Source: Sinanaerobacter chloroacetimidivorans (GTDB lineage: Bacteria > Bacillota > Clostridia > Peptostreptococcales > Anaerovoracaceae). From it: 64,000 nt of DNA. The stretch lies in NCBI RefSeq assembly GCF_018128545.1, contig NZ_JAGSND010000005.1:35436-99435 (forward strand), given 5' to 3'. Below, piece after piece: positions 50,259-59,647 of the stretch. Every line of letters begins with the position of its first letter. Positions within the stretch are counted from its first letter, which is position 1. The position numbers and the translations under genes were made by a program. The notes beneath the pieces are model-generated. The model was not told where the DNA came from. It worked only from the letters and a program-made list of their open reading frames with translations, and did not search any database.

Positions 50259-51437
50259 ATGAAAAAAATCTCACTATTGCTGACAGTTACCATGTTACTG
50301 ATGGCATTTATGGCAGGTTGCGGCGGAGGCGAAAAAGCTGATACAGGCGAACTGCCCGAGGTTATTAAGATCGGCGTTTTTGAACCGTTAACAGGAGCAA
50401 ATGCTGCCGGCGGAGAACTTGAAAAACAAGGCATTGATCTTGCCCACGAACTATATCCTACAGTGACCATCGACGGTAAAGAAATTCCTGTGGAATTAAA
50501 GTATGTGGACAATAAGTCCGACAAAATCGAGTCAGCCAATGCTGCTAGAAATCTAGTTGACGATTTCGGAGCTCACATCATCATTGGTAGCTGGGGAAGT
50601 TCTAATTCCATTGCTGCAGGTCCTGTATTCGAAGAAGCTCAGATTCCGGCTATCGGAACCTCTTGTACCAATCCCCTTGTTACACTCGGAAATGAATATT
50701 ATTTCAGAGTGTGCTTCATCGACCCATTCCAGGGTGCGGTAATGGCAAACTATGCCGTAAATGAAGGCGGATACAAAAAGGTTGCCATCATTCAGGAAGT
50801 ATCCAATGACTATTCCGTAGCTTTATCTCAGATATTTACAAACTCTATGAAAGAACTTACCGGAGATGAAAAATGCATCACAAGTGTAGGAAATTACAAC
50901 ACAGGTGACAACGATTTCAGTGCACAGCTGACTTCCATCAAAAACTCCGATGCACAGGCTATTTTCTTCCCAGGGAACTTTACCGAATCTGCTCTTATCA
51001 TGAAGCAAGCCAGAGAACTTGGAATCAATCTTCCATTCTTAGGCGGAGATACTTGGGAAACTCCTGAAGTTATAGATATTGCGGGTGCAGCCGCAGAAGG
51101 AGCTGTTTATTCAAGCTTCTATGATCCTGCTGCTCCTCTCACCGACATGACTGCCACCTTCCTGGATGCTTTTGCCGCCAAGTATGGTGCGGATGAACTG
51201 GCTGCAGGCGTAACTGCATTAGGTTTCGATGCTTATTTACTGGCAATCCAGACAATTGAAAAAGCCGGTACAGTCGATGGACCTACTTTAAGAGATACAC
51301 TTGCCGCAACAGATGGCTTTGAAGGAGCAACCGGTGTCGTTACTCTTGATGAAAACGGGGATGCTATTAAGCCTGCGGTAATCAAGACGATAAAAGACGG
51401 AAAGTTTACTTACAAATCATTCGTAGAACCATTTTAA
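50259..51437 (+). CDS. livJ: branched-chain amino-acid-type ABC transporter, binding lipoprotein 1
   Basis: A 392-residue lipoprotein; signal MKKISLLLTVTMLLMAFMAGC ends at the lipobox cysteine. The mature part has the periplasmic-binding type 1 fold of LivJ (IKIGVFEPLTGANAAGGELEKQGIDLAHELYP, SWGSSNSIAAGPVFEEAQIPAIGTSCTNP). It captures leucine-type or other amino acids for the permease genes that follow. A second, clearly related binding protein closes the operon. AAGGAGG precedes the ATG. Confidence 0.92.
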   Translation: MKKISLLLTVTMLLMAFMAGCGGGEKADTGELPEVIKIGVFEPLTGANAAGGELEKQGIDLAHELYPTVTIDGKEIPVELKYVDNKSDKIESANAARNLVDDFGAHIIIGSWGSSNSIAAGPVFEEAQIPAIGTSCTNPLVTLGNEYYFRVCFIDPFQGAVMANYAVNEGGYKKVAIIQEVSNDYSVALSQIFTNSMKELTGDEKCITSVGNYNTGDNDFSAQLTSIKNSDAQAIFFPGNFTESALIMKQARELGINLPFLGGDTWETPEVIDIAGAAAEGAVYSSFYDPAAPLTDMTATFLDAFAAKYGADELAAGVTALGFDAYLLAIQTIEKAGTVDGPTLRDTLAATDGFEGATGVVTLDENGDAIKPAVIKTIKDGKFTYKSFVEPF

Positions 51438-51470
51438 AACAGATCAATTTTTGAATAAGTTTTGATTTTA

Positions 51471-51502
51471 TTGATGTGGTCTCCACGGGGAGACCACATC
51501 AA
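51471..51502 (+). promoter_or_regulatory. strong intercistronic hairpin after livJ
   Basis: TTGATGTGGTCTCC-ACGG-GGAGACCACATCAA is a perfect 14-bp stem. No T tract follows, so message protection or partial termination is more likely than full stop. Confidence 0.8.
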
Positions 51503-51510
51503 TTGACTTG

Positions 51511-51598
51511 TTAGGTTTGAAATTTCAGTTCTTAGGTTAGGCTCCCTACGGAAGTGGCCAAGCCACTTTTTTCATGAGAATTGAGATTTCAAACTTAA
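51511..51598 (+). ncRNA. structured RNA element in the liv operon
   Basis: Bases 51511-51532 and 51577-51598 pair over 22 positions without a gap: 19 Watson-Crick and three G-U pairs. Inside lies AAGTGGC-CAA-GCCACTT (51552-51568) followed by TTTTTTC, which looks like a terminator. The G-U pairs hold only for a plus-strand transcript, so the element acts as RNA. It ends about 25 bases before the livH ribosome site. Confidence 0.6.
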
Positions 51599-51640
51599 CC
51601 ATTTTCAAGATTTATTTAATATAGAGAGGAGTAATCCCTG

Positions 51641-52543
51641 ATGACAACAATGGACTTCGGGACATTTATGCAGCAAGTGGCAAACTCAATATCGCTGGGA
51701 AGTTTGTACGCATTGCTGGCCATAGGATATACATTGGTTTATGGTATTCTTAGATTAATAAATTTCGCCCATGGAGACATTTTTATGTTGGGAGCTTACT
51801 TTGCATTTTATGCAATTTCGGCATTTACCATGCCCTGGTTCCTGGCTTTTCCCCTTGCAATTTTACTTACCATATTAGTAGGTGTCCTCCTGGAAAGAGG
51901 AGCATATCGGCCTCTTAGAAATTCACCAAGAATTGCCATTATGATTTCTGCCATAGGCGCTTCGTACCTGATTGAGAATTTAGGTGTTATGATTTTTGGC
52001 GGCAGACCCAAAGCTTTTCCGAATATTGATCTGTTCAATCAGATTTTTAATATTGGAAGCGTCAGTGTCTCCGGTGTTTCTCTGGTGATTCCGGTAGTGA
52101 CATTGGTGGTTCTTTTAATATTGTTTTACATCATCAACAAAACGAAGACAGGCATGGCTATGCGTGCGGTTTCGAAGGACTATGAAGCAGCAAGACTTAT
52201 GGGGATCGATGTAAATACCATCATAACCGTAACCTTTGCCATGGGATCCGGGCTGGCTGCAGTAGGGGCGATCATGTGGGGCATGAAATACCCGCAGCTC
52301 ATTCCGCTTATGGGTCTTATGCCAGGATTGAAGTGCTTCATTGCTGCTGTTATCGGCGGTATCGGTGATGTGAGAGGCGCGGTAATCGGCGGCTTTATCC
52401 TTGGGTTTGGCGAAATCATGATTGTAGCCTTCTTCCCGGAACTTTCCGGATATCGTGATGCTTTTGCCTTCGTAGTGCTCATATTTGTTTTACTCGTAAA
52501 ACCGGCAGGGATTATGGGTAAAGCATCCGTAGAGAAAGTGTAG
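51641..52543 (+). CDS. livH: ABC transporter permease LivH
   Basis: A 300-residue permease with about eight membrane helices. Signatures: SLGSLYALLAIGYTLVYGILRLINFAHGDIFMLGAYFAF and GLKCFIAAVIGGIGDVRGAVIGGFILG. With LivM it forms the channel for branched-chain or related amino acids. GAGAGGAG lies before the ATG. Its stop is close to the livM start. Confidence 0.93.
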   Translation: MTTMDFGTFMQQVANSISLGSLYALLAIGYTLVYGILRLINFAHGDIFMLGAYFAFYAISAFTMPWFLAFPLAILLTILVGVLLERGAYRPLRNSPRIAIMISAIGASYLIENLGVMIFGGRPKAFPNIDLFNQIFNIGSVSVSGVSLVIPVVTLVVLLILFYIINKTKTGMAMRAVSKDYEAARLMGIDVNTIITVTFAMGSGLAAVGAIMWGMKYPQLIPLMGLMPGLKCFIAAVIGGIGDVRGAVIGGFILGFGEIMIVAFFPELSGYRDAFAFVVLIFVLLVKPAGIMGKASVEKV

Positions 52544-52552
52544 GTGAGTCAA

Positions 52553-53689
52553 ATGAAGAGTAAAGAAAGAAGAATACGCGACAGCATCCTTACCCTGATA
52601 ACCATTGTCGTAATTTTTATCTTGCTGTATTTGGCAAATCAGTTTATGAGCAACTACCAGCTTAGAATTTTGAATCTTTGCGGTATTTATATCATATTAT
52701 CCTTATCCATGATTTTGATCAATGGATTTCTTGGCTTGTTCTCACTGGGTCATGCAGGCTTTATGGCCATCGGCGCCTATACGGTGGCATTGCTGACCTT
52801 GCCTCCGATGGAAAAACAGCTGAACTATTATCTGGAGCCCATAGTCCCATGGCTTGCAAATACGGAGTGGTCTTTCCTGCCGGCCATCCTGCTTGGCGGT
52901 GTCTTTGCTGCAATAGCCGGTCTGCTGATCGGGGCACCTGTATTAAGATTAAAGGATGACTATCTGGCAATCGCTACTTTGGGATTTGCTGAAATCATTC
53001 GAATCATATTCACAAACTTGCAGAGTGTGACAAATGGATCCTTAGGCTTAAAGGGCCTGCCCAAAATAGAGATAGGAATTCCTTTTACCGGCCTGGCTTT
53101 AAATATGAGTGCCTGTATTTGGATCGCTGCTGTTATTACCGTCCTATTTATGGTGAGACTTGTAAAAGGAAGCTATGGAAAGGCTTTCCTGGCCATCAGA
53201 GAAGATGAAATTGCGGCTGAAGCTATGGGAATTAATGTATTTAAGCATAAGCTTCTGGCTTTTGTAATTGCAAGCTTCTTTGCCGGAATCGGCGGAGCCT
53301 TTTTGGGAAATATTATGGGAACCGTTGACCCGCTTATGTTCAGGTTCCTGCTGACCTACAACATCGTTCTGATCGTGGTATTCGGAGGAATTGGAAGCTT
53401 AACCGGAGGCGTGCTGGCAGCCATTGTTATCACAGCCGCTATGGAAATGCTGAGATTCCTGGACAGCAGCTTCGATCTGGGACCTTTGGAGATTCCTGGA
53501 ATACCGGGTGTCCGTATGGTAGTTTTCTCCCTGCTTTTGATGTTTATCATCATTTTTAAACCAAGAGGAATTATGGGTGTCAGGGAGTTTTCATGGCAAT
53601 GGCTGATCGATTTGCCCAATAATACGAAGAATTACTATGCCGATAGAGCAATCCGAAAAAGTAAGGCTAAGAAAGGGTGTGATCAATAA
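52553..53689 (+). CDS. livM: ABC transporter permease LivM
   Basis: A 378-residue permease with about ten membrane helices; LIINGFLGLFSLGHAGFMAIGAYT-like and GSLGLKGLP segments, and AIREDEIAAEAMGINVFKHKLLAFVIASFFAGIGGAF, are typical LivM marks. ATG 52553 is preferred with AGGTGA ahead; GTG 52544 is an alternative start. The stop shares a base with the livG ATG (TAATG). Confidence 0.92.
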   Translation: MKSKERRIRDSILTLITIVVIFILLYLANQFMSNYQLRILNLCGIYIILSLSMILINGFLGLFSLGHAGFMAIGAYTVALLTLPPMEKQLNYYLEPIVPWLANTEWSFLPAILLGGVFAAIAGLLIGAPVLRLKDDYLAIATLGFAEIIRIIFTNLQSVTNGSLGLKGLPKIEIGIPFTGLALNMSACIWIAAVITVLFMVRLVKGSYGKAFLAIREDEIAAEAMGINVFKHKLLAFVIASFFAGIGGAFLGNIMGTVDPLMFRFLLTYNIVLIVVFGGIGSLTGGVLAAIVITAAMEMLRFLDSSFDLGPLEIPGIPGVRMVVFSLLLMFIIIFKPRGIMGVREFSWQWLIDLPNNTKNYYADRAIRKSKAKKGCDQ

Positions 53690-54453
53690 TGTCCCTGCTT
53701 AGAACAGAAAATATAACCATGAAATTCGGCGGTGTCGTAGCGGTGTCAAATCTGAACGTCCGGCTTGAGAAGAATGAAATCATAGGTCTTATCGGCCCCA
53801 ACGGTGCCGGCAAAACAACAGCCTTTAATATGATTTCCGGAGTTTATAAACCAACCAGCGGCAAAGTACTGTTTGGTGATAAAGATATCACGGGCATGAA
53901 GCCAAGTGCCATAACCAAGCTTGGCGTAGCAAGAACGTTTCAGAACATACGGTTGTTCAAGGAACTGTCCGTATTAGAAAATGTAGTGATTGCAAACCAT
54001 TTAAGGCTGCAGTCCAACTGGATTTCTTCCGTAGTGAGAACACCGGACTATTCCAGGAAAGAGAAGTCCATGTATGATAAATCCATGGCTCTCCTTGAAA
54101 AGGTAGGTCTGGCAGACTTAAAGGATGAGAAGTCCTATTCACTGCCCTATGGAAAGCAAAGACGTCTTGAGATTGCAAGAGCTTTGGCTACCGATCCTGG
54201 GATCCTGCTGCTGGATGAACCGGCTGCCGGTATGAATCCGCAGGAATCTGATGATTTGATGCACTTTATAGCCAGAATCCGGGATGAATTCGACCTGTCA
54301 ATTTTGATGATCGAACATCACATGCAGGTTGTTATGGGAATCTGTGAACGAATTTATGTATTGGATTACGGAATTACCATTGCAGAAGGGAACCCATATG
54401 AAATTCAGAATAATCCAAGGGTAATAGAGGCTTATTTGGGGGTGGATGAGTAA
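53689..54453 (+). CDS. livG: ABC transporter ATPase LivG
   Basis: A 254-residue nucleotide-binding subunit: Walker A GPNGAGKTTAF, signature region LPYGKQRRLEIARAL (a common LivG form of LSGGQ), Walker B ILLLDEPAAGMNP and the switch histidine in IEHHM. It energises uptake with LivF. Its last base is shared with the livF ATG (TAATG), so translation is coupled. Confidence 0.95.
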   Translation: MSLLRTENITMKFGGVVAVSNLNVRLEKNEIIGLIGPNGAGKTTAFNMISGVYKPTSGKVLFGDKDITGMKPSAITKLGVARTFQNIRLFKELSVLENVVIANHLRLQSNWISSVVRTPDYSRKEKSMYDKSMALLEKVGLADLKDEKSYSLPYGKQRRLEIARALATDPGILLLDEPAAGMNPQESDDLMHFIARIRDEFDLSILMIEHHMQVVMGICERIYVLDYGITIAEGNPYEIQNNPRVIEAYLGVDE

Positions 54454-55157
54454 TGTTACAAATCAAAGATCTGCAAGTCCACTATGGTGGAATTCATGCT
54501 CTAAGAGGCATCAGTCTGGAAGTGCCTGATGGAAAAATCATATCTCTCATCGGAGCCAACGGAGCAGGCAAAAGCACTACCCTGAAAGCGATTATGGGGT
54601 TGGTGCCCAAAACTTCAGGCACCATTCTGTATGATAAAAAGGATATTACGGAAAGCAAAACGAAGGACATTGTAAAAGACGGCCTGATTCTCACTCCGGA
54701 AGGAAGACGAGTATTCCCGGATCTTACGGTAGATGAAAATATTACCCTGGGTGCATACGTGCGAAAGGATAAGGATGGAATTGCCAAGGACAGGAAATGG
54801 GTCTTTGAATTGTTTCCGCGGCTGGAAGAAAGAAAATGGCAGGCTGCGGGTACGCTGTCCGGGGGAGAACAGCAGATGCTTGCCGTGGCACGTTCTTTAA
54901 TGGGACGTCCGAAATTATTAATGATGGATGAACCGTCCCTTGGACTGGCACCCCTTATTGTGAAAAATATTTTTGGTATTATTAAAGAAATCAATCAAGC
55001 AGGTGTAAATGTACTTCTGATTGAGCAGAACGCAAAAGCAGCTCTTGAGATTTCCGATTATGGATATGTTATGGAAACCGGTGTCGTCACACTGTCCGGG
55101 ACGGGCAAAGACCTGCTGGTTAACGACAGGGTGAAAAAAGCATATCTTGGAGAATAA
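54453..55157 (+). CDS. livF: ABC transporter ATPase LivF
   Basis: A 234-residue nucleotide-binding subunit: Walker A GANGAGKSTT, signature LSGGEQQMLAVARSL, Walker B LLMMDEPSLGLAP and LLIEQNA near the C-terminus, all as in LivF. It overlaps livG by one base and is followed two bases after its stop by a second binding-protein gene. Confidence 0.95.
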   Translation: MLQIKDLQVHYGGIHALRGISLEVPDGKIISLIGANGAGKSTTLKAIMGLVPKTSGTILYDKKDITESKTKDIVKDGLILTPEGRRVFPDLTVDENITLGAYVRKDKDGIAKDRKWVFELFPRLEERKWQAAGTLSGGEQQMLAVARSLMGRPKLLMMDEPSLGLAPLIVKNIFGIIKEINQAGVNVLLIEQNAKAALEISDYGYVMETGVVTLSGTGKDLLVNDRVKKAYLGE

Positions 55158-55159
55158 AA

Positions 55160-56359
55160 ATGAAACGTAACAGATATTGTATTTTAGTCGTTGCACTCCT
55201 CGTTGCAATAAGTGCAGCATTATCAGGATGCACCACATATACAAATTTTAAAGAAACATTCCTGACGGTGGAAGATGAAGAATCTGATGTTGTAAAAATC
55301 GGTGTCTTTGAGCCGCTGTCGGGAAAAGACAAAGAATATGGAGAACTTGAAAAAAGAGGCATAGAATTGGCCCATGAACTCTATCCCGAAGTCTTAGGAA
55401 AAAAGGTGGAGCTTGTATTTGCGGATAATCAATCAGACGTTGACGTTGCAGCCACTGTTGCCCGGGAGCTCGTGGACAAAAAAGTCTCTGTGGTTCTGGG
55501 AAGCTATGGAAGCACCCTTTCTTTAGCGGGCGGTGAATATTTTGCAAAGGCCAAAATTCCGGCTATCGCTGTAACTTCTACCAATCCATTGGTTACCGGC
55601 AGTAATGAATATTATTTCCGTGCCTGCTTTGTAGAATCCTTTCAGGGGATAGCGCTGGCCAAATATGCCGTAGAGGAAATGGGAGTCAGCAAAGCCGCGA
55701 TCTTTAAGGATGTGGATGATGATTATGCAGCAGCAGTTTCTCAAACCTTTTCCGATAAATTTGCTGCACTGACACAAGATGAAAATTCCATTGCGAAGAT
55801 TATTGAGTATCAAACCAAAACAAAAGACTTCAGCAAACAATTGAATGAGGTGAAAGCCTCCGGTGCGGAAGTCATTCTGATGGCCGGGAAAACCACCGAT
55901 GCCATAGAGATTATGAAACAGGCAAAGGAAGCCGGGACTACAGCTGTTTTCCTGGGAACCAATGACTGGGAAACGGACAAGTTCCTGGAAAAGGGCGGTG
56001 AAAATGTAGAGGGCGCGGTATTTGCAACGTTCTTTGATTCCGAGTCCAATCTTACGGAAATTACAGACGTATTTTTAAAGGCATACCGGGAAAAATACGG
56101 TAAAGATGCGACACCGGAAAGTAACGTGGCTTTGGGGTTTGATGCCTATTTACTTGCAATCAATGCCATTACCAATGCGGGTACTTCTCAGGATGGGGAA
56201 GCGATCCAAACAAAATTAAAGTCCACCAGAGAGTTTCCCGGAGCTGCCGGTAAAATCACCTTCGATGAAAACGGCGATCCGATTAAATCCGTCGTTATAA
56301 AAACCATTACAAATGGTAAATTTGTTCACACATATACAGTAGAGCCGACATGGCAATAA
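55160..56359 (+). CDS. livJ: branched-chain amino-acid-type binding lipoprotein 2
   Basis: A 399-residue lipoprotein; the signal MKRNRYCILVVALLVAISAALSGC ends at a lipobox cysteine. The mature part is a paralogue of the first gene in the operon (VKIGVFEPLSGKDKEYGELEKRGIELAHELYPE; TSTNPLVTGSNEYYFRACFVESFQG). It starts two bases after livF, using GGAG inside the end of livF. Two binding proteins on one permease suggest a widened substrate range. Confidence 0.92.
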   Translation: MKRNRYCILVVALLVAISAALSGCTTYTNFKETFLTVEDEESDVVKIGVFEPLSGKDKEYGELEKRGIELAHELYPEVLGKKVELVFADNQSDVDVAATVARELVDKKVSVVLGSYGSTLSLAGGEYFAKAKIPAIAVTSTNPLVTGSNEYYFRACFVESFQGIALAKYAVEEMGVSKAAIFKDVDDDYAAAVSQTFSDKFAALTQDENSIAKIIEYQTKTKDFSKQLNEVKASGAEVILMAGKTTDAIEIMKQAKEAGTTAVFLGTNDWETDKFLEKGGENVEGAVFATFFDSESNLTEITDVFLKAYREKYGKDATPESNVALGFDAYLLAINAITNAGTSQDGEAIQTKLKSTREFPGAAGKITFDENGDPIKSVVIKTITNGKFVHTYTVEPTWQ

Positions 56360-56372
56360 GGAGGAACTAATA

Positions 56373-56594
56373 ATGGAACAAAATTTAAAAGAAGCCATCG
56401 ACAACATCAGACCTTTTTTACAGAGAGATGGTGGAGATGTTGAGTTTGTGGAATACACAGATGACAAAATTGTAAAGGTAAGATTGCAGGGTGCTTGTCA
56501 TGGATGCCCTGGAGCGCAGATGACACTGAAAGGCGTTATCGAGAGAATCTTAAAAGAACAGTATCCGGATATTGCCGGAGTAGAATCCGTTTAA
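56373..56594 (+). CDS. NifU C-terminal-domain iron-sulfur scaffold protein
   Basis: A 73-residue protein that is a complete NifU-type scaffold domain: IRPFLQRDGGDVEFVEY and the cluster ligands Cys42 and Cys45 in GACHGCPGAQMTLKGVIERIL. Such proteins carry and hand on [4Fe-4S] clusters. AAGGAGG lies 11 bases ahead. It sits 13 bases behind the liv operon and may be cotranscribed, though the functions are not linked. Confidence 0.93.
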   Translation: MEQNLKEAIDNIRPFLQRDGGDVEFVEYTDDKIVKVRLQGACHGCPGAQMTLKGVIERILKEQYPDIAGVESV

Positions 56595-56654
56595 CGTAAG
56601 AAACGCTGCAGAGCGCTTTGCCGGATATCCCGGCGTACATGAATAAAGGTAAAA

Positions 56655-57911
56655 ATGGATCAGAAACAGAATGGAAAGAACAAGATCATAAAGCTTTCCG
56701 CAGCAGCGGGAGCGCTTGCCGTAATTGTAGTGGGATTATATTTTTTATTCCCACTTCTTTTACATGGCGATAATAATGTAAATACAAAACCCCAGTCTCC
56801 CGATACCATCGTCGTTGAGCAGCCGATCTCCTTAAAAATATCGGCTGTTGGAGATGTTATGGTGCACAAGCCTCAGATTCCGGCACAATACCAAAGCGAA
56901 ACCAACTCTTATTCCTTTGATAATAATTTCCAATATATTAAAAAGTATATTGAAAGCGCAGATTTAGCATTGTGCAATCTGGAGACCACCTTTGCCGGCG
57001 GTACCTATTCAGGATATCCGGTATTCAACGCGCCGGAAAGTCTGGCGAATGCCTTGAAAAACGCAGGCTTTGATGTGGCACTAACATCAAACAACCATAT
57101 CATGGATATGGGTCTGTCGGGAATGAAAAGGACACTGGAAATATGCCGGAGCGCAGGCTTGCAAACGGCGGGAACCCAGCTGGAAGGGGAGAAGAATTAC
57201 ACCATTGTGGATGTAAAGAATGTGAAAATCGGTATCGTTGCTTATACTTATGAAACGCCCAGCGCCAATGGCAGAACCACGATCAACAGCAATTATGTTC
57301 CGGAGGACGCTTTAGACCTATTCAATACATTCAATTATAATACTTTGGATGAGGATCTGGGAAAAATTCAGGCATCCATTCAGGCTGCAAGGGATCAAGG
57401 TGCGGAGCTGATCATCTGCTATTATCACTGGGGAGAGGAATACCAGCGTTCACCGAATGACTATCAGCTATACATAGCCAGACAGTCCGTCAAGTTTGGA
57501 GCTGATCTCATCTTTGCCTCTCATCCCCACGTGCTTCAGGGGCTGGAATTGCTGACGGATGAAACCTCAGGGAAAAAAGTTCCCGTCTTTTATTCTATGG
57601 GAAATCTGCTCTCCAACCAGAGAACGGAGACCCTGGATAATCGCTATACGGAGCAGGGCATGATTGCCGAAGTCGATCTGGAATACATGAAAAGTACCGG
57701 ACAAATTTTGACCGTTCAGATGGGCGCTGTACCAACCTGGGTTGATAAGTATAAGTCCCGAGGGAAAGATGTTTATGCTGTAATTCCTTTGGATCAGAGT
57801 CTGGAAGAGAATCCTGACCTGAAAGCTTCCGGCCATCTTTCAAGGGCAAAGCAGGCTTTGGCGGATGTGGTCTCACTGCTGGGAAATGAATTTATAAGGG
57901 TAAATGAATAA
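56655..57911 (+). CDS. CapA-family protein (poly-gamma-glutamate synthesis type)
   Basis: A 418-residue protein with one N-terminal membrane anchor (IIKLSAAAGALAVIVVGLYFLFPLLL) and an outer CapA/PgsA metallophosphatase-like domain: SAVGDVMVHKPQI, CNLETTFAG, SNNHIMDMGLSGM, YHWGEEYQRSPN, FASHPHVLQGLEL and YSMGNLLSNQ. In capsule systems CapA is needed to make or export poly-gamma-glutamate. The other pgs genes are absent here, so the role may be in cell-wall or spore polymer handling. Confidence 0.88.
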   Translation: MDQKQNGKNKIIKLSAAAGALAVIVVGLYFLFPLLLHGDNNVNTKPQSPDTIVVEQPISLKISAVGDVMVHKPQIPAQYQSETNSYSFDNNFQYIKKYIESADLALCNLETTFAGGTYSGYPVFNAPESLANALKNAGFDVALTSNNHIMDMGLSGMKRTLEICRSAGLQTAGTQLEGEKNYTIVDVKNVKIGIVAYTYETPSANGRTTINSNYVPEDALDLFNTFNYNTLDEDLGKIQASIQAARDQGAELIICYYHWGEEYQRSPNDYQLYIARQSVKFGADLIFASHPHVLQGLELLTDETSGKKVPVFYSMGNLLSNQRTETLDNRYTEQGMIAEVDLEYMKSTGQILTVQMGAVPTWVDKYKSRGKDVYAVIPLDQSLEENPDLKASGHLSRAKQALADVVSLLGNEFIRVNE

Positions 57912-57919
57912 CGCATCAT

Positions 57920-57976
57920 AAAGGGGCTGGCGGAAATGTTGAAAAGGAGCTTTCAACAATTTCCCTCGGCCCTTTT
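57920..57976 (+). terminator. terminator after the CapA gene
   Basis: A long stem: AAAGGGGCTGGCGGAAATG-TTGAAA pairs with TTTCAACAATTTCCCTCGGCCC, then TTTT. Confidence 0.85.
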
Positions 57977-58008
57977 CAGCATCTAAAGTGGGGTATAAAT
58001 GGGATTTG

Positions 58009-58037
58009 TTGTAAGAAATTAAAAAAAGGGTTATAAT
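58009..58037 (+). promoter_or_regulatory. promoter of pepV
   Basis: TTGTAA at 58009-58014 and TATAAT at 58032-58037, 17 bases apart. Confidence 0.65.
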
Positions 58038-58123
58038 AGGCATAACCTTATGATTCAAAGAATTTGATGATCGTGCTTAATTCAGGAGAATAAGGAGAAT
58101 CTGAATGCTTGAGGAGTGAAGTT

Positions 58124-59605
58124 ATGAACTATTTGGATTTAATCGACCAATATAAAGAGGAAATGATTCACACGCTGCAGGAACTGATTTCTATCCGAAG
58201 CGTGGCAGGCCCGGCGGAAGGAGATGCGCCTTTCGGCATGGGTGTTCAGAAAGCCTTTGAATATATGTTGAAAAAGGGGAAAGAGGAAGGCTTCGAAGTA
58301 GAGAACGTTGACAATTACGGCGGGCATATTGACTTTGGAGGATATTTGCTGGATGAAAACGGAGAAATGATTGGAACCAGCGAAGAAATCATGGGTATTC
58401 TTGGGCACCTGGATGTGGTGCCGGAAGGAAAGGACTGGGATCGTGATCCTTACGGCGGAGAACTGGAGGAAGGCCGGATTTACGGGCGCGGCGCCATTGA
58501 TGACAAAGGTCCCGTCGTTGCTGCCTTTTATGCGATGAAGGCGTTGAAGGACGCAGGGGTGATTCCTGAGAAGAAGGTAAGACTGATCATGGGCCTGGAT
58601 GAAGAGACAGGCTGGAAGGGCATGGACTACTACCTGAAGAAGGTAAAGTCGCCGGACTTCGGTTTTACACCTGACGGTGAATTTCCTGCGATTCATGGAG
58701 AAATGGGGATACTGATTTTTGAGCTTGCAAAGAAACTCGCCAAGTCTCCGGCCAATGCCAAAGGTGTTGTAATAAGAACGATAACCGGAGGTAATGCTGC
58801 AAATATGGTGGCTGATCATGCCAGGGCGGTGATCCGATCAGATTCTTATGAGGAAATCAAAGCGAAACTGTCTGAGTTTAAGCAGGAAACAGGATATAAA
58901 ATTAATGCCAAAGGAATTGGAAAGAGCCTGGAAATTACCACCCAGGGCGTTTCCTCCCATGGAGCAAGGCCGGAATTCGGATTGAATGCCATATCCGTGC
59001 TGATAAAATTTTTATCACAAATCAAGATTGAAAATGAGGATATGCAGGATTTCATTGATTTCTATAATAAACACATCGGATTTGATCTTTGCGGAGATTT
59101 GTTAGGATGTGGACTTTCGGACGAACCTTCCGGGAAACTCATTCTGAATGTGGGCATGATCAATGTTGATGACGAGGCCGCCAGACTGACGATCAATATC
59201 AGATATCCCGTTACAATGAATGACGCACAGGTCTATGAGGCTATGCTGCCTATCGTGAATGAATATAATCTCGGAATTATCAAGCTCAAGCATCAAGAGC
59301 CGATTTATCTGCCGGAAGATGACAAGATGGTCTGCTCCTTGATGGATGTGTATCGGAAGCATTCCGGAGATATTGACTGCAAGCCCATGGTTATTGGCGG
59401 AGGCACTTACGCCAGGGCTGTTAAAAATACGGTGGCATTTGGGGCTTCCTTCCCGGGGGATCCGGAGCTTGCCCATCAGAAAAATGAATATATTTCTGTT
59501 GAAAACCTGGTGAAATGCGCAAAAATATTTGCGGACGCCATCTTTGAACTGGCAGAGGGACAATATAAAAAAGTTGAGACAGATCGAGTAATCGAAGAAA
59601 ACTAA
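58124..59605 (+). CDS. pepV: dipeptidase PepV (M20 family)
   Basis: A 493-residue zinc dipeptidase. The metal ligands lie in LGHLDVVPEG (His95, Asp97), GRGAIDDKGP (bridging Asp near 126) and MGLDEETGWKGMDYY (catalytic Glu). The later SSHGARPE and the C-terminal PELAHQKNEYISVENL histidine complete the site. ATG 58124 has GAGGAG seven bases ahead; TTG 58109 would precede it. It splits dipeptides in the cytosol, in line with an amino-acid-using lifestyle. Confidence 0.92.
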   Translation: MNYLDLIDQYKEEMIHTLQELISIRSVAGPAEGDAPFGMGVQKAFEYMLKKGKEEGFEVENVDNYGGHIDFGGYLLDENGEMIGTSEEIMGILGHLDVVPEGKDWDRDPYGGELEEGRIYGRGAIDDKGPVVAAFYAMKALKDAGVIPEKKVRLIMGLDEETGWKGMDYYLKKVKSPDFGFTPDGEFPAIHGEMGILIFELAKKLAKSPANAKGVVIRTITGGNAANMVADHARAVIRSDSYEEIKAKLSEFKQETGYKINAKGIGKSLEITTQGVSSHGARPEFGLNAISVLIKFLSQIKIENEDMQDFIDFYNKHIGFDLCGDLLGCGLSDEPSGKLILNVGMINVDDEAARLTINIRYPVTMNDAQVYEAMLPIVNEYNLGIIKLKHQEPIYLPEDDKMVCSLMDVYRKHSGDIDCKPMVIGGGTYARAVKNTVAFGASFPGDPELAHQKNEYISVENLVKCAKIFADAIFELAEGQYKKVETDRVIEEN

Positions 59606-59647
59606 ATTCGGACAATTCTTTAGAATTGGAATCAGGGGGGATGAACA

